A stretch of DNA of 40,609 bases from Paracoccaceae bacterium. Its GTDB lineage: Bacteria > Pseudomonadota > Alphaproteobacteria > Rhodobacterales > Rhodobacteraceae. Below the pieces are notes generated by a model. That model did not search any database and was not told the origin of the DNA. It was given only the letters and a program-made list of their open reading frames with translations. The stretch lies in assembly GCA_947468085.1 (NCBI GenBank), contig CANIKY010000015.1, positions 1 through 40,609 of the forward strand, given 5' to 3'. Shown in pieces: positions 34,296-40,609 of the stretch. A program made the translations under genes and the position numbers. Position 1 is the first letter of the stretch. Each line of letters opens with the position of its first letter.

Positions 34296-34748
34296 TCATC
34301 GGATCAAGCGCTCGAGCGGGTCATAGGTCAGGCCTTGGGTCCATGCCACTTGGGCCAAACTGTCAGGCTTAAAGCGGATCTTGCGATTTTGCAGATCACT
34401 TTGGGTGAAAAACCGCCGCTCTGTCACCACCCCCGCCGGATCGCGCCAACCGGCTGCCAGAACGCCGCCCGTGAGGGTGCAGTGAAAGAAGACCTCAACC
34501 TGATGAAAGCCACTCGCCGGATCGTGAAACTCGTTGATCAAGGCGGGTGCGCCCACGCTGACCAGCAGGCCGGTTTCCTCATAAACTTCGCGCTTCAGAT
34601 TGTCTGGCAAAGAGGCCCCGGCCTCGACCCCGCCACCGGGCGCGCACCACAGATCAGATCGGCGATCTGGAAAGGCATTCACCAGCAATAACGCTTCGCC
34701 CTGCAAGATCAGGGCACGGGCGGCAAGGCGAGGTGTTTTTGCTTTCAT
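34296..34748 (-). CDS. Nudix hydrolase
   Basis: The 150-aa protein carries a Nudix box GGGVEAGASLPDNLKREVY followed by EETGLLV. The core REVYEETG metal-binding glutamates are present. The first glutamate of the Gx5E part is replaced by alanine (GVEAGA), which is seen in some members but may alter activity. It hydrolyses a nucleoside-diphosphate-linked substrate that cannot be named. It is downstream of the riboswitch-controlled transporter, 38 bases away on the same strand, so it may share that transcript. Confidence 0.85.
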   Translation of the reverse strand: MKAKTPRLAARALILQGEALLLVNAFPDRRSDLWCAPGGGVEAGASLPDNLKREVYEETGLLVSVGAPALINEFHDPASGFHQVEVFFHCTLTGGVLAAGWRDPAGVVTERRFFTQSDLQNRKIRFKPDSLAQVAWTQGLTYDPLERLIR

Positions 34749-34786
34749 GCGCCAAGGCTAAAGCTTGGCGCATGAATGTCCAGCCC

Positions 34787-35674
34787 CTAGGCGGGAATGG
34801 CCCTGCCTTGCAGGCTGCGCCCTGACCAAAGCAGATACAGCGAGCCCATAAGAATAAGGGCAACACCTGCCCAGATATTGCCCTCGGGCCAATAGCCAAA
34901 GGCCAGACCGTAGATCACAATGTTGCTGATCAGCTTCAGATCGTCGAACGGCTGCACAAAGGCCGCATCGCTGGCCGCATAGGCCCACGTCAGCAGGTAC
35001 TGCGCCGCCATCATGATAATGCCGCCCACCAGCAACCAAGCCAGAATTTGCAGGCTGGGCAATTCAAAGCCGGCTTGCAGCGACAGGCCCGTATTGATCG
35101 GTGTCAGCAGCACCAAAAGCCACAGCGTCACCGTGGGCGCCTGTTCGGTGCGGGTCAGCACCTTGGTCATAAGCGACGAGGCCGCCCACAAGACGGCGGC
35201 GGCGACTGGATAAACCATCGCCGTGGTCAGTCCCGTGGTCCACAAGTTGGCAACGATACTGGCCCCGCCAAGCCCCACAACCGCCGCAATCCAGCGCGGC
35301 GGGGTGACGGTTTCGCCCAAAAACACCTTGGCCCCGATCAGCACGAAAATGGGCGAGGTCATCACCAAAGCAATCACCTGCCAAATCGGCGTGCCCGAGG
35401 CGAGGCTCGTCACAAAGGCCTGCACCCCCAAGGCCGACAGGATAACGCGGATCCCATGCAAAACGGGGCGGCGCGTGCGCAGTTTGCCCAACTCCTCGCG
35501 CAGCACGAAGGGCAGCGAAAAGGCGGTGGCGATGGCATATTGCCAGAAGGTGTCAGATTGCGGTTTAAAGCCCAGTTGGGCCGTGATCACAAACGTGATG
35601 GCATTGGCTGCGGCAAAACAGATGCCCGCCAGCACCATAAAGCCTGCGCCTTTCAGAAGGTTGGTCTGATTCAT
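34787..35674 (-). CDS. ribN: EamA-family transporter, probable riboflavin importer RibN
   Basis: The 295-aa protein has about ten hydrophobic helices in two EamA halves (AGFMVLAGICFAAANAITFVI at the start; the second half includes ...GGIIMMAAQYLLTWAYAASDA). An FMN riboswitch with its own terminator hairpin stands between promoter and gene, so it should be shut off when FMN is plentiful. EamA-type RibN riboflavin importers under FMN riboswitches are known in alphaproteobacteria (established for Rhizobium). The combination makes riboflavin uptake the most likely function. The family fold alone would not show the substrate. Confidence 0.82.
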   Translation of the reverse strand: MNQTNLLKGAGFMVLAGICFAAANAITFVITAQLGFKPQSDTFWQYAIATAFSLPFVLREELGKLRTRRPVLHGIRVILSALGVQAFVTSLASGTPIWQVIALVMTSPIFVLIGAKVFLGETVTPPRWIAAVVGLGGASIVANLWTTGLTTAMVYPVAAAVLWAASSLMTKVLTRTEQAPTVTLWLLVLLTPINTGLSLQAGFELPSLQILAWLLVGGIIMMAAQYLLTWAYAASDAAFVQPFDDLKLISNIVIYGLAFGYWPEGNIWAGVALILMGSLYLLWSGRSLQGRAIPA

Positions 35675-35719
35675 GGGTGTCTCCTTATGACCACATAAAT
35701 CAGGGGGATATGCGAAAAG

Positions 35720-35739
35720 AACCGCCCTTTCGGGCAGTT
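35720..35739 (-). terminator. Riboswitch expression-platform terminator
   Basis: On the minus strand AACTGCCC-GAAA-GGGCGGTT forms an 8-bp stem with a GNRA loop, followed by CTTTTC. It begins eight bases after the FMN aptamer and lies 46 bases before the transporter start, so FMN binding should end transcription. Confidence 0.8.
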
Positions 35740-35747
35740 GCCATGCG

Positions 35748-35871
35748 CATTCTCTTTCATCCGGACTATACCGTCGGCCCCGGAGTTACACCGGATCTGC
35801 TGACCCTTCGTTGCCAAAGGCGCTCGCGGGCTATACCGCCGGTGGGGAATTGCACCCCGCCCTGAGAATAC
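35748..35871 (-). ncRNA. FMN riboswitch (RFN element)
   Basis: The minus strand carries the conserved RFN blocks in order: TTCTCAGGGCGGGGTG, CCCCACCGGCGGTA, AGCCCGCGAGCG, GGTCAGCAGATCCGGTG, CCGGGGCCGACGGTATAGTC and CCGGATGAAAGAGAAT, closing the first stem with the opening TTCTC. It controls the transporter at 34787-35674. It lies 159 bases upstream of the TetR gene start on the opposite strand, so the two promoters are divergent between 35872 and 36029. Confidence 0.97.
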
Positions 35872-36029
35872 CGGGAAAAGCCCCGGCACATGTGTCATAG
35901 CGGCAGGGCGAAGTGACGGCAAGGTGCGCAGGTCTGCCCCAAGATACGGTGCAAGAGTGCGCCAATCTCTTGCTATAGCGGTGGGGAGCCGCTATCAATT
36001 CTCCAACCGCATAATAAGGCCGCAGCCCC

Positions 36030-36704
36030 TTGTCCATCGACCGCAAACCCTATCACCGCGCGGATGAGGACACCCGCCGTCAGGCGCTGATCACCGCCAC
36101 CTTGGCGCTGGTGGCCGAGGGCGGGGCACAGGCGGCCACGGTGCGCGCGATTGCCCAAAAGGCAGGGGTGACGGCAGGTTTGATCCGGCATTACTTTGTC
36201 AGCAAAGACCACTTGATGGCCGCAGCCTACGCCCATCTGATGGACCGCATGACAGCCGACAGCGCCGCCGTCTTGCGGACCGCCCCCCACGATCCCAAGG
36301 CCCGTCTGGCGGCTTTTGTCACGGCAGCCCTTAGCCCGCCTGTGGTAGACGGCGAGGCTTTGGTTCTTTGGGCCGCCTTCTTGCAAGAAACCCGCCGCGA
36401 TCCGGCTATGCGCCAGACCCATGCGCAAACCTATCTGGCTTTTCGCGACCAGTTGCAAAGCTTGATCGCCGATCTGTGCGGCCTAAGTGCTGCCCAAGAT
36501 CTGCGCCACCTTGCCATCGCGTGCAACGCTGTGATTGATGGCTTGTGGATGGAGGGTTGCGCCCTGCCCGAAGCCTTCGCCCCTGCCGAGCTGGTTGACC
36601 TTGGCCTGCGCGCCGTTGGGGCAATATTGGGGGTAGATTTTTCGGCCCAATCGGCGCAGTCACCCCGATTTTCGATGACGACACATATGGAAGTTCAGGC
36701 ATGA
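36030..36704 (+). CDS. TetR-family regulator (BetI-like C-domain)
   Basis: The 224-aa protein has a TetR helix-turn-helix at residues about 17-60 (ALVAEGGAQAATVRAIAQKAG...GLIRHYFVSKDHL) and a C-terminal part like BetI. Start is TTG 36030 with a loosely placed AAGG. It overlaps the aminotransferase gene by four bases (ATGA) and so is part of that operon, suggesting that it controls it, perhaps sensing arginine or a ketoacid. The ligand is inferred only. Confidence 0.85.
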   Translation: MSIDRKPYHRADEDTRRQALITATLALVAEGGAQAATVRAIAQKAGVTAGLIRHYFVSKDHLMAAAYAHLMDRMTADSAAVLRTAPHDPKARLAAFVTAALSPPVVDGEALVLWAAFLQETRRDPAMRQTHAQTYLAFRDQLQSLIADLCGLSAAQDLRHLAIACNAVIDGLWMEGCALPEAFAPAELVDLGLRAVGAILGVDFSAQSAQSPRFSMTTHMEVQA

Positions 36705-37888
36705 AATACGCAGCAGTTACCGAACGTCTCGCTGGTCTTGGCGGGGCAAAATGGGAAGTTCACGCCAAAGCCAAGGCGATGATGGCCTCGGGCCAAGACG
36801 TGCTTTTGTTGACCATCGGCGAGCCTGACGTGCCCCCCCCGCCTGCGCTGATCGCCACCGCCAAAGCCGCGATGGACGCGGGCCGCTATGCCTATTCCAA
36901 CGGGCGCGGTGAACCCGCGCTGCTTGCGGCCCTGTCCGCCCGCTACACCGCCCGCAGGGGCCGCCCGATCTCCACCCAGCAATTCATGGCCTTCCCCGGC
37001 ACCCAGACTGCGCTTTACGGGGTTCTGACGGGGCTGGTCGGCCACGGTGACGAGGTGCTGGTGGGCGATCCGATGTATGCCACCTACGAAGGCGTCATCA
37101 TGGCGCCGGGGGCCAAAGTGGTGCCCGTACCGCTGCGCCCCGAACACGGATTTCGCATGCAAGCCGCCGATGTCGAGGCCCGCATTACGCCCAACAGTCG
37201 AGTGCTGATGCTCAATACCCCGCACAACCCGACGGGGGCGGTGCTGACTGCCGAAGATATCCTGGCCCTAGGCCGTGTCGCCAAAGCGCATGATCTGTGG
37301 ATTGTGTGCGATGAGGTTTATGAGGAGCTGATCTTCGCTGACGGCAAATTCGCCTCTCCACTGGATGTGGCGGATCTGGCTGACCGCAGCATATCGGTCT
37401 CTTCCATTTCCAAATCCCATGCCGCACCGGGCTTTCGGTCTGGCTGGGCCGTTGGGCCGGAGGAGTTTGTCGCAGCCCTTCTGCCCGTGGCCGAGACGAT
37501 GCTCTTTGGCAACCAACCCTTCATCGCCGATATGACCGCCCAAGCCGTGGCCAAACCGTCAGAGGTCGCACGCGGCATGGCCGAACGCTTTGCCCGCCGC
37601 GCAGGTCTGATCAAACAGGCTTTGCATGGCCAAAACGCCTTGCATGTGCACCAACCAGAGGCGGGGATGTTCAGCGTGGTCGACATCCGCGCCACCGGAT
37701 TAACCGGTGAAATCTTCGCCCGCTGTCTGCTGGATGAAGAAAAAGTGGCCGTCATGCCGGGCGAAAGCTTTGGCCCCGCGTTGAACGGCTGGCTGCGCCT
37801 AAGCTTGACGCGATCAGACGGCGAACTCACCGAGGCCTGCCACCGCATCGCAGCCTTTGCCGCCCGCCAGCTAACAGGTGCCAAATGA
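36701..37888 (+). CDS. aruH: Fold-type I aminotransferase, probable arginine-pyruvate transaminase
   Basis: The 395-aa protein has the class I/II layout with the PLP lysine in SSISKSHAAPGFRSGW (Lys in SKSH), the aspartate in VCDEVY, NTPHNPTGAVL and the C-terminal arginine LRLSLTR. It aligns in order with AruH of Pseudomonas as I remember it (start, DPMYATYEGV, HNPTGA, SKSHAAPGFR). Beside it lies a TPP-dependent decarboxylase of AruI type. Together they would convert arginine to 4-guanidinobutanal through 5-guanidino-2-oxopentanoate. The pairing supports the function; substrate use is not tested. Confidence 0.75.
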   Translation: MKYAAVTERLAGLGGAKWEVHAKAKAMMASGQDVLLLTIGEPDVPPPPALIATAKAAMDAGRYAYSNGRGEPALLAALSARYTARRGRPISTQQFMAFPGTQTALYGVLTGLVGHGDEVLVGDPMYATYEGVIMAPGAKVVPVPLRPEHGFRMQAADVEARITPNSRVLMLNTPHNPTGAVLTAEDILALGRVAKAHDLWIVCDEVYEELIFADGKFASPLDVADLADRSISVSSISKSHAAPGFRSGWAVGPEEFVAALLPVAETMLFGNQPFIADMTAQAVAKPSEVARGMAERFARRAGLIKQALHGQNALHVHQPEAGMFSVVDIRATGLTGEIFARCLLDEEKVAVMPGESFGPALNGWLRLSLTRSDGELTEACHRIAAFAARQLTGAK

Positions 37889-39462
37889 GAACGGTGGGAG
37901 AGCGTCTGGTCGAAGGCCTCGCCGCGCGCGGGGTGCGCGTGGTTTTTGGCATTCCAGGGGTGCATACCGTCGAACTGTACCGTGGCCTCTCGGGCTCGCC
38001 CGTCCGCCATGTTACGGCGCGCCACGAACAGGGCTGCGCCTTTATGGCCGATGGCTATGCCCGCGTGACGGGCCTGCCGGGGGTGGCTTTTGTCATCACC
38101 GGCCCCGGCCTGACCAATGCGCTGACCGCCATGGCGCAAAGCCGCGAGGATTCGGTGCCGGTGCTGGTGATCTCGGGCGTTAACCGGCGCGACAGTCTGG
38201 GGCGTGGCTTGGGCCGATTGCACGAATTGCCCGACCAAGGGGCGCTGGTGCGCGCGCTGTGCCCCTCGCGCCAGATCACGGGGCCGCAAGATGTGGGGCC
38301 CACGCTGGACTGGGCCTTTGCCCTGCTGACCACAGGCCGCCCGGGGCCTGTGCATATCGAAGTGCCCACCGATGTCATGCCCTTGGCCTGCGACGCCCTG
38401 CACGCACCGGCAGCCCCGCAGGCCAAGGCCCTGCCACAGGCGCAAGCCTTGGCGCAAGCCGCAGCTTTGCTCAACGCCGCAAAGCGCCCCGTGATCTTGG
38501 CAGGCGGCGGCGTGCGGGGCCAAGAGGCCCATCTGACAGCCCTTGCCCTGCGGCTGAACGCGCCTGTCATCCAAACCACCAACGCGCGCGGCATGATGCA
38601 TGGCCACCCTTTGTGCATTCCCGCTTCGCCCAGCCTTCTTCCCGTGCGCGCCCTGATCGCCGCGGCTGACCAGATCCTCGCGATTGGAACCGAGATTGGC
38701 CAGACCGATTATGACATGTATGCCGACGAGGGCCTGCCGTCCTTGGCTGGCATGATCCGCATCGACATTGATGCCGACCAACTGGCCCGCCACCCTGCAG
38801 CCCTGACCCTGCAAGGCGATGCAGGCGCCACGATGGGGGCCCTTTTGCCGCATCTGGGCCAAAAGCCCAACCACAGCGCGCAAGAAGCCCATGACACCCG
38901 CACCGCCGCCCGCGCGGCCTTGGCCGATCTGTCCGCCACCATGCCTGCCCAGCTTGAGATGGTCGAGGCGATCCGCGCCGCCCTGCCACAGGCGCTGATC
39001 GTGGGTGACAGCACTCAACCCGTTTATGCCGGCAACCTTTACTACGACCACGACCGCGCAGGGGGCTGGTTCAACGCCGCCACCGGCTTTGGCGCGCTGG
39101 GCTTTGGGCCGGGGGCTGCCGTGGGCGCAGCCATCGCCTCCCCCGGCACGCCGGTGGTCTGTTTGATCGGGGATGGCGGCCTGCAATTTTCGCCGGGTGA
39201 ACTGCGCACGGCGGTGGATGAAAATCTGCCCATCACCTTCTTGGTCTGGAACAACGCGGCTTTTCGCGAAATCGCCGATGCGATGCGTGGGGCCAATACC
39301 GAGACCATCGGCTGCCACCCCTCGCCGCTCAAAATGCAGCACTTCGCTGCCGCCTGCGATCTACCTTTTATCTCGATCCCGCAAGACCCTGAAGAATTGT
39401 ATCAGGCGCTGTCAATGCCCTGCAAAGGCCCGCGCCTGATCGAAGTGCGTGTCACTTTGTGA
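37885..39462 (+). CDS. aruI: TPP-dependent decarboxylase, probable 5-guanidino-2-oxopentanoate decarboxylase
   Basis: The 525-aa protein has the acetolactate-synthase-like three-domain layout: N-terminal pyrimidine domain with the catalytic glutamate in RHEQGCAFMADGYAR, a middle domain, and the TPP-binding GDGGLQFSPGELRTAVDENL...NN motif in the last third. Its start FGIPGVHTVELYRGL matches the 2-ketoarginine decarboxylase group rather than true acetolactate synthases, and no regulatory subunit gene follows. It overlaps the aminotransferase gene by four bases. I rate the AruI assignment as likely; plain ALS-like activity is the alternative. Confidence 0.72.
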   Translation: MRTVGERLVEGLAARGVRVVFGIPGVHTVELYRGLSGSPVRHVTARHEQGCAFMADGYARVTGLPGVAFVITGPGLTNALTAMAQSREDSVPVLVISGVNRRDSLGRGLGRLHELPDQGALVRALCPSRQITGPQDVGPTLDWAFALLTTGRPGPVHIEVPTDVMPLACDALHAPAAPQAKALPQAQALAQAAALLNAAKRPVILAGGGVRGQEAHLTALALRLNAPVIQTTNARGMMHGHPLCIPASPSLLPVRALIAAADQILAIGTEIGQTDYDMYADEGLPSLAGMIRIDIDADQLARHPAALTLQGDAGATMGALLPHLGQKPNHSAQEAHDTRTAARAALADLSATMPAQLEMVEAIRAALPQALIVGDSTQPVYAGNLYYDHDRAGGWFNAATGFGALGFGPGAAVGAAIASPGTPVVCLIGDGGLQFSPGELRTAVDENLPITFLVWNNAAFREIADAMRGANTETIGCHPSPLKMQHFAAACDLPFISIPQDPEELYQALSMPCKGPRLIEVRVTL

Positions 39463-39495
39463 TTTCATATGTGTGAAAATATCCCCGCCGGAGGC

Positions 39496-39519
39496 CCGAT
39501 TTTTTCTGTGAAAAATCGG
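39496..39519. terminator. Hairpin after aruI, member of the GATTTTT palindrome family
   Basis: CCGATTTTT (39496-39504) and AAAAATCGG (39511-39519) pair around six bases, 33 bases after the aruI stop. The preceding 39477-39493 matches a common Rhodobacterales intergenic repeat. Two features here may thus be one repeat plus a terminator. Confidence 0.5.
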
Positions 39520-39579
39520 CCTAAATCTCTGTGAGGGGTCACGGTTAAGGCCGCTGAGAGGATGGAAGAAAGTCTATCT

Positions 39580-39598
39580 GATTTTTCGCAGAAAAATC
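39580..39598. repeat. Palindrome identical to 28021-28039
   Basis: GATTTTTCGCAGAAAAATC, 7-bp arms and a five-base loop, just downstream of the Lrp-type gene's stop on the minus strand. Identical to the copy 11.5 kb away near ppaC. Confidence 0.9.
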
Positions 39599-39601
39599 GT
39601 C

Positions 39602-40102
39602 TTAAGCAAGCTTTGCCAGCCGCGCCTCCAGCACTTCGAACGGCAATCCGGGCTGGTCCTTGGCGCAGCGGATGACGAGCGATGTCTTCACATTGGCCAC
39701 ATTTTCTGCCTTCAACAACTGCTCGGTCAGAAAGTTCTGAAAAGTCGACAGATCAGGTGCGACACATTTCAAGATAAAATCGATCTCACCATTTAACATA
39801 TGACACTCGCGCACCAAGGGCCAAGCCCGGCAGCGGCCTTCAAAGGTCGACAGGTCAGCCTCGGCTTGGCTGTTCAGCCGCACCATGGCAAAAACCTGCA
39901 CCTCAAATCCCATTTCGCGCGCGTCGATATCGGCGTGGTAGCCCTTGATATAGCCCGATTCTTCCAAGGTCCGCACGCGACGCAAGCAGGGCGGGGCCGA
40001 AATACCGACACGGCTGGCCAGTTCTACATTGGTCATCCGCCCATCGGCCTGCAGCTCTGCCAGAATCTTGCGATCAATCGGGTCAAGCTTGGAAACCGGC
40101 AT
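39602..40102 (-). CDS. Lrp/AsnC-family regulator
   Basis: The 166-aa protein has the AsnC helix-turn-helix at the start ([28 protein letters not shown]...[14 protein letters not shown]) and a C-terminal RAM effector domain ([19 protein letters not shown]...). I start at ATG 40102, six bases after GAGGAG; the longer frame to 40237 begins in the intergenic region. It is divergent from trxB, with 155 bases between, an arrangement that suggests regulation of trxB or of an amino-acid gene. The inducer is unknown. Confidence 0.9.
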   Translation of the reverse strand: MPVSKLDPIDRKILAELQADGRMTNVELASRVGISAPPCLRRVRTLEESGYIKGYHADIDAREMGFEVQVFAMVRLNSQAEADLSTFEGRCRAWPLVRECHMLNGEIDFILKCVAPDLSTFQNFLTEQLLKAENVANVKTSLVIRCAKDQPGLPFEVLEARLAKLA

Positions 40103-40257
40103 GGGACGCTCCTCTTTTGCGCAATCTGTACGCTCACGGGGGGCTTTGCGCAATAATATTTCACCATTGCGCAAGAAAAAGTCGCACATCGTCGACCCTT
40201 TTCTATCCCCGTGCCTGCGCTTATATCTCCATTGCATCCAGAAAGGGCGGTTTTGTC

Positions 40258-40609
40258 ATGGGCGAAGAGCGGCACAGCAAGGTTTTGATCATCGGCTCTG
40301 GCCCGGCAGGGTATACGGCGGCGGTTTATGCCGCGCGCGCCATGCTTAACCCGATTTTGGTGCAGGGCCTGACCCCGGGCGGCCAGTTGACCATTACGAC
40401 CGAGGTTGAAAATTGGCCCGGTGACAGCCATGTGCAGGGCCCCGATCTGATGGTGCGCATGGAAGATCACGCCCGCGCTATGGGGGCCGAGGTGATCTCG
40501 GACTATATCACCCACCTTGACCTGCAAAACCGCCCCTTCACTGCACTGTCTGACAGTGGCGTCAAATACACCGCCGATGCCGTCATCTTGGCGACCGGCG
40601 CACAGGCCA
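40258..40609 (+). CDS. trxB: Thioredoxin reductase, N-terminal part (cut by window edge)
   Basis: The visible 117 residues hold the FAD-binding [30 protein letters not shown] and ILATGAQA, the classic start of bacterial TrxB. The redox-active Cys-x-x-Cys lies beyond the edge (expected near residue 135). Start ATG 40258 follows AAAGGGCGG. It is divergent from the Lrp-type gene. Confidence 0.93.
   Translation, partial: MGEERHSKVLIIGSGPAGYTAAVYAARAMLNPILVQGLTPGGQLTITTEVENWPGDSHVQGPDLMVRMEDHARAMGAEVISDYITHLDLQNRPFTALSDSGVKYTADAVILATGAQA

Noticed and set aside
37885..39462. Acetolactate synthase large subunit (ilvB)
   Set aside because: No small-subunit gene follows, and the neighbour is an AruH-like transaminase; the start resembles the ketoarginine decarboxylase group.

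Overview
The window looks like a chromosomal segment of an alphaproteobacterium of the order Rhodobacterales. I base this on an F1 ATP synthase operon in the order atpHAGDC without F0 genes, a FYDLN-acid-domain protein, a YcgN-type protein, an Mn-type family II pyrophosphatase, an FMN riboswitch in front of an EamA-type transporter, a perfect CIRCE element before groESL, and G+C-rich codon use from about 10.1 kb onward. No database search was possible.

Region 1 (1 to about 10150) is visibly AT-richer accessory DNA ending at a tRNA-Ala(GGC) gene (10149-10224, minus strand). A 49-nt copy of the 3' part of a tRNA-Ala lies at 1505-1553, with its own downstream hairpin at the same distance as that of the intact gene. 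These two sites bound an island of about 8.6 kb. The piece left of 1505 looks like the right end of a second, related element in tandem: bases 1-110 encode the C-terminus of a tyrosine recombinase 92% identical in DNA to the one at 8518-9114. Each element end has a recombinase, then minus-strand cargo, then the tRNA-Ala 3' sequence.

The complete island holds a tyrosine integrase with a consensus promoter and an overlapping GIY-YIG gene (plus strand). On the minus strand it holds a small operon ending in a ribbon-helix-helix regulator, preceded by 10-bp tandem repeats. Next comes a minus-strand operon with a 49-aa protein, a 571-aa protein of unknown family, a 430-aa tRNA-guanine-transglycosylase-like enzyme, and an in-frame downstream HUH (Rep-like) ORF. 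A catalytic-domain-only tyrosine recombinase and a secreted Sel1-repeat protein complete it. A 21-bp perfect palindrome occurs twice, upstream of the transglycosylase operon and inside the transglycosylase gene. The best candidate for an undescribed system is this operon: a base-exchange enzyme that keeps both catalytic aspartates but has lost the zinc cysteines, next to an unknown partner and a DNA-nicking-type protein. I infer, without proof, a DNA or RNA modification role.

Region 2 (10.2-31.4 kb) is core chromosome: FYDLN protein, YgjP-like metallopeptidase, GntR regulator, clpA, glyoxalase II, a methyltransferase, atpHAGDC, prs, a DsbA-type isomerase, an alpha/beta hydrolase, a threonine-aldolase-like enzyme, a YcgN-like protein, ribF, a MaoC dehydratase, a HAD phosphatase, ppaC, an EamA transporter, an MBL hydrolase and a 5'-truncated TraB/GumN gene. 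The junction of the last two carries three 17-bp tandem repeats that create two six-codon minicistrons.

Region 3 (31.5-40.6 kb) has groESL with CIRCE and a doublet of palindromic repeats between the two genes. It continues with a GNAT acetyltransferase, a Nudix hydrolase, a riboswitch-controlled EamA transporter (likely RibN riboflavin importer), and a TetR-aminotransferase-decarboxylase operon resembling the arginine transaminase pathway (aruH, aruI). It ends with an Lrp-type regulator divergent from trxB, which is cut by the window edge.
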